Assembly (NCBI GenBank): GCA_903813345.2
Contig: CAIIXF020000012.1
Span: 8,824,432 to 8,888,431, forward strand
Source: Owenia fusiformis
Lineage: Eukaryota; Annelida; Polychaeta; Sabellida; Oweniidae
Length of the DNA stretch: 64,000 nucleotides
Direction: 5' to 3'
Made by a program: the position numbers and the translations under genes. How positions within the stretch are numbered: position 1 is the first letter of the stretch; each line of letters begins with the position of its first letter. The notes under the pieces were generated by a model that was not told where the DNA came from, did no database searches, and worked only from the letters and a program-made list of their open reading frames with translations. Of the stretch, positions 1 through 11,265 are shown one piece after another.

Positions 1-375
1 TTTTATTTCAATTAGTGAGATCAATAGTGCAAATAAACAGGGAAATAGTTCATTCATGGAACGAAGCGTGAAACTTTCCATATATCTTCCATATACATTC
101 ATCTTTGATTTAAGAGCATGAGGCATTTTTAGGTCCACTAAAACGACCAAAATTACTACAAATGCCCCCTCCCACCAAATCCTGGGGGTGGGGGAGAGAG
201 AATTTATTTTTTATTTTTAGAAATGTGTTTAAATATGTTCATATTGCAGATTTAGTATGCTTCTTTCATGGTTAAGACAGATTGGCATTATAATAACATG
301 ATTTCTCATGAATTTTAACATTCTTAAAGCTTGACTGAGGTTGACACCTACTTTTCTTATATTGAATATATTCAT
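1..375. repeat. Left terminal inverted repeat of the 7.7 kb transposon
   Basis: Matches the reverse complement of about 7330-7705 across most of its length with small gaps. The best-kept stretch is 47-130 (around CATGGAACGAAGCGTGAAAC) and the G-rich tract near 180-205. The similarity weakens beyond about 340. Confidence 0.75.
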
Positions 376-659
376 TTAATCAGAGCTCCATTTTTGAAGA
401 AATAAGTGCTATTCACTTTTCAGCTATATAACATCAGATTCCTTTTTTAATTATGATGTTAGGTGCTGCAATTAATCTAAGAGTTATATTACTTAAAGCC
501 TTTATGTCATATTTTTATTATTAGAAGGAATGGATGAGAACAAATAATGAATTGTTTCTGATGTACAAATTGAATATAATTTTCTATGTATGCAGATTTT
601 GTTTCTGGGTATCTTGTGAATTAGATGTTTGACATATGTAAACTTTTAGATAAACTATG

Positions 660-1440
660 TCTTATAAGCAGATTCCTTCCTGAAAGTGACACACTTAAAC
701 CAGAACCTCAAGTCTCTGCATTCTTCTGAAGAAAGCCTATGTACAGCTGTTGAGAATCTTGATGATGAAATACCTATAGAGTTTGATAAATGGTGTAATG
801 CCCAGAACAGAATATACCAGTTTTCAAGTTTTGGTTTCTAGTTATTCAAATTGAACTCCTCTGCCTTAACTATGTGAGGGCTACCAGACAACTTTCCCCT
901 TTACCTCCAATCAATAAGCAAGCTTCTCCCCTGGTTTTTCACTTTTGACAACTCCAACTATGCTCAATGGGTTCCAGTACACATAAAGAACAAGAAAACA
1001 CCCAGAGGTTTACAAGTATGAAACTTTCCTGAAGGGCCACTTCACTTTGAGTAAATCAAGACGAAGCTTTTCTGCCATAGCAAACGATCAAGCCCACAAG
1101 CAGAATAACAATCTTGTTAAATCAGATGGTGGAGCAGTGGGGCTCTTTGATAACCAGACAGCTCTACAGAAGTGGATGGTTGGAGGGCCTGATTTAGCCT
1201 GACTGATCCCTGAGTTTGAGAACAATATATTTGATGATCAAGATGAAGACTTATCTAATCATGAACAAAGCAAAACTATTCAACAAAAGTTCAAAGATGA
1301 TGTAAAACATTATCAGACATCATTGAAGAGATGGAAAATCCTTTCCTGAAGACATCAACAGACTTGTACTCCTGAGACAAAAAATATGTATCATCAACAT
1401 CGTCATATGAAATGGAGCAAGCTGGCCAGGATAAGTACAA
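660..1440 (+). pseudogene. N-terminal remnant of a transposon-associated protein (HEEAD-type family)
   Basis: No long frame survives, but translation with frame changes gives pieces I recognise from a protein repeated in many invertebrate genomes: NYAQWVPVHIKN near 950-985, AIANDQAHKQNNNLVKSDGG near 1075-1135, then GAVGLFDNQTALQKWMVGG and PDLA to about 1197, and EFENNIFDDQDEDLSNHEQS near 1212-1270. The order matches that family, and its C-terminal half resumes at 6130 after the nested insertions. The family is usually found in multicopy, stop-ridden form with inverted ends, which fits the arms here. The biochemical role of the protein is not known to me. This copy is dead: there are several stops and frameshifts, and roughly 250 residues between the two halves are missing. 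Confidence 0.65.
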
Positions 1441-1442
1441 AC

Positions 1443-1458
1443 ATTAATAATAATAATA
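1443..1458. repeat. (TAA)n tract, likely 3' tail of LINE-A
   Basis: ATTAATAATAATAATA lies exactly where the transposon-protein homology stops. On the minus strand it is the downstream end of LINE-A, so it reads as the simple-repeat 3' tail typical of several non-LTR clades. Confidence 0.55.
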
Positions 1459-2690
1459 TATATTTCAGTTTAGTCAATTTTTACAATAACATACAGTTTT
1501 GATGGAAAAATAATAATGAAAATGCAATGACACTTAAAATAAGTGTATTAAATTACACAATAGTTTTAATAAATGTTTATTGGAAATAGAAAAGGTACAA
1601 AAGAAAAAGAAAAAGGGAGTCATTTGAAGGGAGAGTTTGCAATTATGGGTATTCAGGTTCAATGTGTCTAATCTCTATAACAATCGTCCATGTTAGTCAA
1701 TGATGCAGTTTAACTCCTAGTTGACCCATGTACCCCCTAGGATGTCACCCTGCACCACTAACCAACGTGTTGAACAACATTTTGAGTGGTTAAAATAAAA
1801 GTTCCTTCTCAATCGCTTTTTTAAACACTTTATATAACATCATTGGATAATAGGTTATACGTATTAAGATTGATAATTCTGAATTAGGTATAACTTTAAC
1901 TGTGTTTTAAATTTCTTATTGTTTTGTATTTGTTTTAATTCAGTGGGTAATACGTTCCAAAATTTTGCTCCTTCAACTTTTATTGAGTTTTCTGTTAAAG
2001 TATTGCGTGATTTTATTCGATGGATATTTTCCTTTCTTCTAGTATGGTAATTATGGCACTCTTGATTTTTCATAAAATAATTACTAAAGTGGGAAATCAT
2101 AACTGTGTTAACCTCATGTATGCATTTTTGTACAAAAGATACAACTGAGAGTTTATGAATATCACATAGTTTGAGAATCGAAAAAATTTTAAAATTGTGT
2201 GAAATGTGTTCTTTAAGAGGTGTGGTTGTCAAAATTCTCAGAAAGCGTTTTTGTAATTTAAATAATGGGTCAAGGGATGTTTTGGTGGCATTGCCCCAAA
2301 TCAAGTTGCAATATGATAAGTTTGAATATATTAGTGAGTTATAAATAGAAATTAAGCTATTTTGAGATAATTTGTCTTTAACTTTGTATAAGATTCCTAA
2401 TGTTCTTGATATTTTCATCTGTAAGTACTTGATGTGGTCTTTCCAACTGAGTTTCTCATCAATGATAACTCCCAAGAAACTAATTTTGTCAACACATGCG
2501 ATTTGTTTTTTAGCAATTTTTAGGGAAAGATCTTGGTTAAGTTTTACTCTTTGTGTAAAAGTCATATATTTTGTCTTTTCAATATTTAATGACAATTTAT
2601 TTACATTGAACCAGATTGGTAATCCCAAAATGATTTTTTTAAGGTTAAGTTTTATTTCTTTGCATAATTTTATATAACACTATTTAATAC
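1443..2690 (-). mobile_element. 5'-truncated LINE (LINE-A), C-terminal part of reverse transcriptase
   Basis: An open minus-strand frame, 2628 to 1864 (254 residues), encodes the thumb and C-terminal region of a non-LTR reverse transcriptase: NKLSLNIEKTKYMTF, FLGVIIDEKLSWKDHI, IYNSLIYSNLSYCNLIWG and KFWNVLPTELK are standard landmarks, in order. The catalytic YADD region lies upstream and is absent, so the copy is truncated at its 5' end near 2690, where a direct repeat begins. There is no zinc knuckle at the C terminus, unlike LINE-B. A 3' UTR of about 420 bases ends in (TAA)n. It inserted, antisense, into the DNA transposon protein. The frame is intact over 254 codons, suggesting modest age. 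The clade (Rex1/CR1/jockey group) is a guess from motif style. Confidence 0.82.
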
Positions 2691-2959
2691 GTTCATAAAT
2701 AAAACACAAAGTGCTCATCGATACTGGCTACCGAGATACATCATCAGTAGTCTCCCTTCCTCGGATTTCGGGGGCTATGCAATGGGACTTTGCCCATGCT
2801 CCGACTATATCCGATTATTATTTGGAAGGTGCCCCCAGCAGAGGTTAAACCTCCACCTGTATCTCTAATGGTTGCCATAGATGGTATTTGCCTACTGTAA
2901 AGATACTGGTATTAGAATAACTTCTCATTGGTGCTTTGTCAGTTGGTAGATGTTTCTTT
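2691..2959. repeat. Direct repeat copy 1 (269 bp), LTR-like
   Basis: Starts GTTCATAAATAAAACACAAA and ends GTTGGTAGATGTTTCTTT. By eye it matches 3461-3729 throughout. It abuts the truncated 5' end of LINE-A. It lacks the TG...CA ends of a canonical LTR but contains AATAAA near its left edge. Confidence 0.8.
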
Positions 2960-3460
2960 CTCAGCATTGAATACTGTTCTGTTCTGCATGCAGGAGGTCC
3001 ATAACATGAGGGTCAGAGGCTCTGTGGGGTTAATCCTGGCCAAGTCCCTCTACGGCTCACGTAACTTTTAAATCACTGCGTTGCTAATCCTCGAAAAGAA
3101 ATCTGTATTACAGGCCCAAAGGTATATCATGACGTGTTTCGTGCATCCGTCAGGTCCTTCTGTATAGTGTAGAAGAAATGATCTTTTGTGGTACCATAAC
3201 TTTCTTGTGTGTGTGCATAATGTAGCGGGTTATGCAAGTCACATGTACACGTTTACAGTCTATTGGTACGCAGGTCAAGCTGCGCCCGCGAATAACACGA
3301 TCATTCATGCAGGGCGATTCAAGATCAGCCTGTATCACTCATCCCTTACTGCATGTTCTTACGCACTAGTCTTTCCCAGCTGTCCCTCCGTCTTTTCCAG
3401 AGTGCCAAGTGGTCTTTCCCACATGTCAGTTGGCCTTTCCCAACCGTCATAAAAAAATAA
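2960..3460. other. 501 bp spacer between the two direct repeats
   Basis: Unique sequence with no protein similarity I recognise. Short open frames here (3150-3338 minus, 3186-3452 plus) overlap each other on opposite strands and look fortuitous. The spacer ends in a short A-rich tract (ATAAAAAAATAA) just before copy 2. I see no obvious tRNA-type primer-binding site directly after copy 1. Confidence 0.5.
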
Positions 3461-3729
3461 GTTCATAAATAAAACACAAAGTGCTCATCGATACTGGCTA
3501 CCGAGATACATCATCAGTAGTCTCCCTTCCTCGGATTTCGGGGGCTATGCAATGGGACTTTGCCCATGCTCCGACTATATCCGATTATTATTTGGAAGGT
3601 GCCCCCAGCAGAGGTTAAACCTCCACCTGTATCTCTAATGGTTGCCATAGATGGTATTTGCCTACTGTAAAGATACTGGTATTAGAATAACTTCTCATTG
3701 GTGCTTTGTCAGTTGGTAGATGTTTCTTT
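3461..3729. repeat. Direct repeat copy 2 (269 bp), LTR-like
   Basis: Second copy of 2691-2959 in the same orientation at an offset of exactly 770 bp. Flanks differ (TAATAC before copy 1, AAATAAAAG after copy 2), so no target duplication is visible around the pair. Confidence 0.8.
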
Positions 3730-3820
3730 AAATAAAAGTAGCAAAATAAACATTGATATAAATGGTTTCAGACATGTATTGTAAATGTATTGTTTATAGG
3801 AGTCTCAGTGGCCTCTGTTG

Positions 3821-3858
3821 AGATGATGATAACAATAGTGATGATGATGGTGATGATA
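3821..3858. repeat. (ATG/ATC)n tract, likely 3' tail of LINE-B
   Basis: GATGATGAT and its continuation sit just past the stop codon of the minus-strand LINE-B frame, in the place of a simple-repeat LINE tail. Confidence 0.5.
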
Positions 3859-4865
3859 TGTTGAGGCTAATGTTAAATGATTGAATCAACAAAATTTGCC
3901 GTAAGGTTCATAATATCAGCATTACATTTATCTGAGAACTTATGATTTCCAAAAAGTATGGTCTGAACTTTATCTACATTATTTAGACTGGCAAATTCTC
4001 TAAAGTTAAAATTTTGCAGCTCCTGTAGTTTTTGGGTAAAGATTGACCTTGTTCCAGTTGATAGAGGGCAGTACAGTAATAAATGGGACTTGGTTTGCTG
4101 GGCATGTCCACAAGGACAGCTTGGGTCTGGATAGTTGTTGAAGTTGTGCCTAAAAATGTCTGATTTAAGTGCTAGGTCTGCTCTTAAACGGTTTAGTTTA
4201 ATTTCAATAGGTCGATTTATATTCAATTTTGTTGTCAACACAGACCTACATGTAGGGTTTGGGTTATATTTGGTTTTATTATACCTTGACTTGAAGGCTG
4301 ATATTGAGGGGCTGCGTTTAACTTCAGGTGAAATCATTTTCCAAATTCTTATTGGTGCAATGGCAGGAGAGTTTGTAAATTTCATTGAAGATTTTGCTGG
4401 AATATTATATTCGTGCTGGGCACGAAGTACACGCTCTGTACCTGGATTTTTAAGTTCATTGTATATAGATTGTACGTAACTAGGAGTCTTGTTTTTGGAT
4501 ACCTTGTACATTAGAATTGCCATTTTTTCTTCTCTTCTCTGACTTAGTGTCTTCCAGTTAAGTGAATTCAAAACTTTGATTTCAGAGGAGCCCTTAATGG
4601 CCCCAGACACTAACAGGGCGGCTCTGTAGTGTAACCTATCCAATGTAGTTAGGGCATAATGTGGTGAACAATTATAAAAGATTGATCCAAATTCTAATTT
4701 TGGCAAAATGAACGATAAGTACATTCTTTCAAAGTGTTTGGATGAAATTTTATTTTTCAATGCTGTGGGTGGGTTAAGCATTTTATCAATTTTGACTTTC
4801 AACTGAGCTATATGTTCTTTGAAGTCAAGGTGGTTATCTAAGATAACCCCAAGATGTTTATGATA

Positions 4866-5307
4866 CTGTACGCCCGGTATTATTTGCGTGCGATTAACTT
4901 TCGCGCTTTTGGCGATGGTGTCAAAATCGCGAAAAATTATCATCGCAAAATTGCCAATTAAATCCCCGGGAATTCTTGATGTTGTGAGTACAAAATTCGA
5001 ATAACTACTAGTAATACAAAATACGAATTCAAACTGCTTTTTCGTTTTAAAATAAGACCGAAATTAACGATGCGATAATAGAAGTTGATATGCAGCTTGC
5101 CGATGATAAAGATCCCAGTTATTGTAAATCTGATCCAACTATGACATCAGGTAAGTGCAATTACTGTACATCTACTAGTAATTTAGCTTAAGAATTCCGA
5201 GAATAATGAATTTCAAACTTGTGAAATTCGCGAAATTTAATAGCCGCGAAACCGTGTTTTCGCAAAATTCGCGAAATTAAAGCTCGCGAATAATACCGGG
5301 CGTACAG
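4866..5307. mobile_element. 442 bp Tc1/mariner-type MITE with TA target duplication inside LINE-B RT
   Basis: Ends are inverted copies of CTGTACGCCCGGTATTATT. TA occurs on both sides (4864-4865 and 5308-5309). Removing the element plus one TA rejoins the RT frame through VNYHKHLG, which is what this RT region should read. The interior is rich in CGCGAAAA/TTTTCGCG palindromic pieces and has no coding potential. Confidence 0.9.
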
Positions 5308-6129
5308 TAATTTACTCTTTCAATTATTCTGTTGCTCAAGGTCAAAATAGGAAAGTTTCTTACATTTTGAATAGATTTGGAAAAAATTATCTCTTTGGTT
5401 TTCGTGGGCTTAAAGTTAAGCCCCCAAACCCTTGACCAGTCATAGACATTGTCTAGATCATGTTGTAATAATGTATTTGATGTTAAAACATTTTCAAACT
5501 TATGAACAGGGACGTATATAGAAGTATCGTCAGCATAAATATAACATTTTGATTGGATGACCTCTGGGAGATCATTTATAAATAGCAAAAACAGGATTGG
5601 GCCTAGAATAGAGCCTTGAGGCACACCAGAGTTAATGAAATTTTCTTCAGAGAATTCGGATAAAGTTCCATTAAGGCGTGTGCATACTCTTCTATTGTCT
5701 AGGTAGGATTTCATAAGTTTCAGCAGGTTATCATTGAAGCCATAAGATTTTAACTTGTGGATAAGTAAATTATGTCTAACTTTATCAAACGCAGACTCCA
5801 GGTCCAAAAAGACTCCCCGCACATCCGCTCTGTCTTCAAATGCATTCATTATAAAATTAGTAATACTCAGTAGCTGACTGTCAGTACTGTGACCAGGCAG
5901 GAAACCTGATTGATTTTCATATAATAACTTATTATCTAAAAGGAACTTCATCATCTGTTGATGCACAACTTTTTCGAATAATTTGGATATATTACTAAGT
6001 AATGTGACAGGTCTGTAATTTGAAATTTCAGATTTATCACCTTTATTCTTATAGATTGGAATTATAATATTATTCCATCTTTCCATGATCTTGGAAAAAC
6101 ATTTTCAGTTAGGATTCTATTAAACAATA

Positions 6130-7056
6130 AGACTGAGGGATGATGCAAATAAGGCAGCACTGTTTAGATTTTTAGCTGTCAATATTGAATCAATTCATGT
6201 TCCAGATGGAAAGAGTTTGATTACCACCATTGGCAGGGATACGTTGTCATATCTCCCAATCCCAATTCACGACATATCACCATCTTCACATGAGGAAGCA
6301 GATGTTAGACACTTCCTACACATCAACCATGCTGTGAAATGTGGATACAGTACACTAATGATAAGGATAGAAGACTCTGATATTGTTTGTCTGGCAGTCA
6401 GCATGTCGTCTGTTCTCAATGTCAAAATATGGATAGCTTTCGGAAATGGGAAAAATTAAAGGTATCTTCCAACCCATGAAATGGCAGCTTCCCTTGGACA
6501 TAATAAGGCTACTTGTCTCCCCTTATGTCCTCACTGGTTCAGACACCACATCTGGATTCCATGGTAAATCCAAACAACAGAATGGAGACAATGGAACGCT
6601 TGTCCCGAATTGACAAACACCTTTTATTGGCTGAAGATCCAAATAAGTTAGCCGTAGTAATGCCAATCATTGAACCTTTTATTGTTATTTTATATAATAC
6701 AGCAAGCAACGAAACAACTGTAAATGCTGCAAGACAAGAAATGTTCACAAAGAAAACCACACAAATTGAGAACATTCCCCCAACATAAGACGCTTTAGAG
6801 CAGCATATGAAGTGTGTCAATTACCAGTCAGTATATGTATGAGGACAGTCCACTAAAGCCATCCCAGTCATTCCATCAACCTCACAAATGGGGTTGGGAA
6901 TCAATCAACACCAAGACTGGAAAAAATTATTGGGGTTTCAATGTGGAAGACACTGGCCCAAGCCTCAGATGCATGTCAAACACTCGTGCTTCAAAGCCAA
7001 TCTTCAATACCGCCCTGTGTTTGTGTAATGGGGAATGCGAACATAACAACCATTAA
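6130..7056 (+). pseudogene. C-terminal remnant of the HEEAD-type transposon protein
   Basis: Resumes the family seen at 660-1440. Readable pieces are RDDANKAALFRFLAVNIESI (from about 6130), the hallmark SSHEEADVRHFLHINHAVK (near 6280-6340), YSTLMIRIEDSDIVCLAV, IWIAFGNGKN, then in other frames YLPTHEMAASLG, and finally KWGWESINTKTGKNYWGF and CLCNGECEHNNH, the cysteine-rich C terminus. Frame changes occur near 6455, 6510 and 6800, with internal stops between, so the copy is dead. The junction with LINE-B is at about 6130. The acidic HEEAD...SDIV pattern resembles a metal-dependent nuclease core, but that is inference only. Confidence 0.7.
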
Positions 7057-7250
7057 CTGATAATGACATATATAATACTTGAGTGCCTATGGGTACTTAA
7101 TAAGGTAACTGATCAACTAGTCAGAGAGTGCTTTCATTAAAACCTAACAGAATCAACTTTTATTTATGATTAACACATATTATATCTTAATTACTAAAAG
7201 TGGGCGTGGCCAATAACAAGCCTTTAACAATACAATTTTCTCTCTTATAG

Positions 7251-7270
7251 CATATATATATATATATAAA
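7251..7270. repeat. (AT)n microsatellite
   Basis: About ten alternating TA steps in AT-rich sequence between the dead transposon protein and the right inverted end. Confidence 0.8.
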
Positions 7271-7329
7271 TATTATAAACTGATTTAACCTTATACATTT
7301 TGTTCAGCTAAGCTAGGTTACTTTCCTAC

Positions 7330-7705
7330 TCATAACGTGCATACTTAACTTGTTGATAATATGGGCGTCGCCCCCAGTCAGACTTTAATAATGTATATCC
7401 ATGAGAAATGCTATTATGCAATCTTAGTTTATTATTTTGAGCATACTAAAAGCATTCTAAAACTGCAATATGAGTATATTCAAACACATTTTTAAAAAGA
7501 AAAAAACTCTCTCACCCCCACCCCCAGGATTTGGTGGGGGAGGGGATAATTGTAATTTTTTATCGTTCTAGTGGACCCAAAAAATGTCTCATGCTCTTAA
7601 ATCAAAGATAAATGTATACTGATGATATATGGAAAGTTTCACGCTTCGTTCCATGAATGAACTATTTTGACACTATTTATCTCGCTAAATTAAAGATTAG
7701 ATTTG
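7330..7705. repeat. Right terminal inverted repeat of the 7.7 kb transposon
   Basis: Inverted partner of 1-375. The CCCCACCCCCAGGATTTGG tract and CGTTCCATGAATGAACTATT are the clearest matches. Confidence 0.75.
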
Positions 7706-10409
7706 TAATCACTTTGTAATAATTTCATTTCATTAAAGAGACTCTATTGAGACTTCTCTGTGGCATTTTTTCTTTATTCCTTTTTGTTTTGAATTTTTAA
7801 CACCATAACATTAACTAACTACTCAATATGCAACTTTTCACCGCGTAGAATTTTAAAATATTAAGTTTGAAAATTCCATTTTTATAATGGAGCTCAATGG
7901 GAAAAACTACATAATTTGAATTATTTTCAAACGTAGCGGCGCGATTTTGATAAAATTGACAGATATAATAACTATTGGTAAGACAAAATGTTTGATGAAA
8001 AATGAAGAAAATTCACCGTTCTGGTTACGCAAACTATAGAAAAATCTGAAATAATCATAAAAACCTGTAAAAATAGATTGAAGGGGGTGATATTCATTTT
8101 TAATGTGCCTTTCACTACTACAGGGTAACCATAATTTTGGTACTGATTTGATTTTTCAATGAAAATCATTTCTATAGTGTATAGTCAGTTTAAATAATAC
8201 AATTGGTATATTTCTTTACTGAACAGTGTAATCATTTATTTATTTATCAACAGTAATGCAAACTACATATAATACAGTTGGTAAAATATTAAAATAATTC
8301 TATTAAAATTAAAGCATTGCCAGAATGTGTTGACAGCTGGCAAAAAATTGAAGAATTTGAAGAAAAATAGCCACCCAAAGACACTTACACCTGCTAATTG
8401 CCACTTTGCAAAGAGTTTATTCAAGCAAGAAAAACTATTTGGAAAAACGTAATTTCGGGTTGAACATGGTACCCACCACTCTGGTTACCTTAGCAACCAT
8501 CTCTCAAGAACCAATCAAAATTGAGGTCCCAAAGGACCTTATACATCCTCCATTGGGATCTCCCCATGAGAAAAAAATAATTCATCTGATTTTTCAAAAT
8601 GAGTATTCTGCTTTAATTATTACATTTATATGCACACTAGTATCTTGTTGACCTATATTCAGCACTGTATTGATGTATAGGCCACTTATTAGGGTCATAA
8701 TTCAATCATGAAGTGTAGAGGCATATGATTCCAAACCAGCAAGTATTTTTGTGTCTGTCAAAATCCATTTGCATCCTACGCATCCCTATATCTTATCCAA
8801 ATATGTTTCTACATAATGAAATAAAATAGTATATTCTTTGGTTTTACAAAGTTGTATCATTTTTGATAAGCGTAAAAGTTGTTTTTGGAGCATTTTTCTA
8901 TAGCCATTTTGTAGGGAAAAAATGATGAAAAAATGTACAATCTTTTAATTTTAAGTATGACCTAAATCGATTGCAAACTTCATATTTGCACATTTGATGA
9001 GATAAACCATTAGTGCCATATTGTGAAATTATTAAGTTTGCAATCGATTCAGGTCATAGTGTATTTTTGGTATTTGTGTGATAATCAATAGAAATCAATG
9101 GCCTCTATTGGGATCTGCTTATATCCTCATGTTAAGTCAATGAAGCACAGCCCCATGTAAGGCAATACAACCGTACTAAACTAAATGGCCCCTATCTCAG
9201 CCTATGTGTGCCCGAGCATTTTAATATTTTCCAAAGAGTTATATGACATTCTATTCTTCATGTTACACCTAACAATTATTCATTTTGACCATAGGGGTAT
9301 TTGCCAATAATCGCACCTCTTCCTTTTAACATATAATGTATAACACATATGTGTACCAAGTTTCATTGTAAAAGTCCTATTTTCCTTTAAGTTATGGCAT
9401 CAACTGCAAAACTTTTTGAACCACCTAAGTATATACCTTATTAGATGCAGTGAAGGAGTTAAATCATTGGGATATGAATAAATCATGCAAAACATATTTT
9501 GTACATATTTCTCATCATTTAGGGTTACCCAGTAGTTTACAAGCTGACCTTTGCAAAATATATTTCACTTACTATCCTCATTCGCTATCACGCTATCTAG
9601 TTTCTTTCCAAATTGGCCTGGATTGCCTGGTTTATTGGTTTTAGCGAACCGTCCATTTCGTCGAACCATCATTTGGCTAAGGTTGTTTGTGATGAATATA
9701 CAATATTCAGTTACATATAACTGTACAGCAGCTTTATGCAAAGGAAGGTAATTGTGTGAGAGCACATAAAGTACATGAAGTATTGACCCACCTGTCTCAG
9801 TGAATCTTATAAACAGTGCATACAGTTTTTTCTATGCAATTATTGGCTCACAGTTACTTATAGTGTAAGTTATTTCATTTCTATACAGTGTGGAATAGAG
9901 TGTATAAACTTTTACAGTTTCAAGCAGGTTTTAGTGTTTTCTGACCAATGATATATTCAGACTTATTCATTTCACGATTATGTAATACTGACCTACATAT
10001 CTGTATAGCATATGTTTAAATATTATCAATTAATTGGACCTGTCTCAGATATCAACTATATCTATTTTGTACATTAATTGTAAAGCCCTGTATATTTTAA
10101 CAGTTCACACCTATCAGTAGCAGCCCCATAGAATTTCTCAGTTTGTTTTTTCATGTAATAATTTTTAGCTAATAGGTTCATGGCAGTAAAATTTTAGTTC
10201 CATGCTCAGTTCAAACCAACTGTCCCTTCTGCTGGGATTTTTGCTGGGACAAGATGCGCTTTTGATTCTTTTGTTTTATCTTGATTTTATGGATTAAATC
10301 ATATTAATCATATAATTTGGATATTATTTGGATTTTGGATAAATCATTGTTCAGTTGTTTTGGTAAGCTAATTATCTTTTAATTCTTCCCAATTCGTGTA
10401 ATTTCATGT
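7706..10409. other. Gene-free AT-rich stretch
   Basis: No open frame here has recognisable protein character. The small frames (7972-8169 minus, 8406-8651 plus, and three overlapping ones at 9450-9765) lack family motifs and overlap antisense. The only clear structure is the inverted pair at 8956-9058. Confidence 0.55.
8956..9058. repeat. 103 bp inverted repeat with 25 bp arms
   Basis: Arm 8956-8980 (TATGACCTAAATCGATTGCA then AACTT) pairs with 9034-9058 (AAGTTTGCAATCGATTC then AGGTCATA), with a single mismatch and a 53 bp loop. This is the shape of a small MITE or hairpin element. No flanking duplication is obvious. Confidence 0.75.
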
Positions 10410-10426
10410 TTTAACAGACTTGCCAA

Positions 10427-10760
10427 CCTCCCGTATTTTTACGGGAATCTCCCGTAAATTTTTTGTTTTTCCGTAAAAAATACCAAACTCCCGTACCGTT
10501 TTCTCCCGTAAAAACTACCGTAAACTCCCGTACCGTATTTCTACTAAAATCTCCCGTAGTTTTTTTTTAAATATGGCCGTAAAATCTCCCGTATTTTTGC
10601 TGAAATCTCCCGTAAAATCTCCCGTATTCTGGTATAACTCCCGTAAAATCTCCCGTATTCTTGGTATAACTCCCGTAGAATCTCCCGTTTTCTGGTATAA
10701 CTCCCGTAAAATCTCCCGTATTCTTGGTATAACTTCCGTAAAATCTCCGTTTTTTGCTGT
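10427..10760. repeat. CCCGTA repeat array, left
   Basis: Degenerate units around AATCTCCCGTATTCTGGTAT, about 40 bp for the larger period near 10610-10750. An open minus-strand frame through it (10567-10857) exists only because the repeat lacks stops. Confidence 0.8.
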
Positions 10761-11265
10761 CGAAATCTACCATATTTAAAAGGAATTTGACAAATTTGTG
10801 ACCTTGATTATTGCAGGCATGCTTCTTTCTTTTACTCCAAGAAGGATTGGCTCCCATGGTTCACTATCGATACTTTCATAAATAACTTAAAAGTACTTCA
10901 TTCCCATGATTCAAATTGCTTTTCTGCGATCAGTTCGGTATAAGTTTGCACACCAAATGTCCACAAACGGGGGCCAGTTCATATTCTGTCATACTTCTGT
11001 CGGGAGAATAGATTTTGTTTTTATATGGCGCTAAACAATATATTCCCGCAATATAAGGCGCATTATGGGTAGGGACTGCTGTGAAATAATGAACGTAAGT
11101 GACATCTATCTTAGATTATAAGTTCTAATTAATTTATTAACTGCGCATGCGTCATAATAATTTCAACCAATTAAATCGCTGGATTTAATGCTCATGCGCG
11201 AAAAACCGAACTTAAAATGGAACCTCACGCACATTATAAAAGTAAAGTAAAAACTTTCAAAAGAT

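Larger units (their letters stand above)
3821..6130 (-). mobile_element. 5'-truncated LINE (LINE-B) with reverse transcriptase and C-terminal zinc knuckle, split by a MITE
   Basis: Minus strand. The 5' part (about 6130-5310) encodes the RT palm: NYRPVTLLSNISKLFEKV, FLDLESAFDKVRH (first catalytic Asp), SGVPQGSILGPILFLLFIND and YIYADDTSIY (catalytic pair). The 3' part (4863-3873) gives YHKHLGVILDNHLDFKEHI, LSFILPKLEFGSIFYN and a terminal CPCGH...HLLLYC knuckle. The two parts are one gene interrupted by the 442 bp MITE at 4866-5307. A one-base shift near 6070 separates an upstream piece (VLLFNRILTENVFPRSWKDG) from the main frame. The 5' end is truncated near 6130, at the junction with the host transposon. 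Catalytic residues are kept, so the copy looks fairly young apart from the MITE and frameshift. Likely a CR1/jockey-group element. Confidence 0.85.
1..7705 (+). mobile_element. Decayed DNA transposon with long inverted ends, broken by nested insertions
   Basis: Bases 1 to about 375 recur as an inverted, diverged copy at about 7330-7705. Both arms carry ATAGTTCATTCATGGAACG, a block of C/G runs around CCTGGGGGTGGGGG, and GACTGRGG motifs. Between them lie plus-strand remains of one protein (660-1440 and 6130-7056), split by later insertions: LINE-A (1443-2690), a direct-repeat pair (2691-3729), and LINE-B (about 3730-6130), itself hit by a MITE. The left arm reaches base 1, so the outer end and target duplication are probably outside the window. 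The superfamily is not assignable from what is visible. Confidence 0.72.

Noticed and set aside
2691-3729. A complete LTR retrotransposon
   Set aside because: There are no TG...CA ends, no target duplication, no primer-binding site and no gag-pol in the 501 bp spacer.
1864-6130. LINE-A and LINE-B as pieces of one element
   Set aside because: Both include a C-terminal RT region, with different sequences and different simple-repeat tails, so they are two insertions.
10567-10857. 96-codon frame encoding a repetitive RFYGSYTKNTGDF protein
   Set aside because: The frame is open only because the CCCGTA repeat has no stop in that phase; the antisense frame is open as well. No start context or homologue is recognised.
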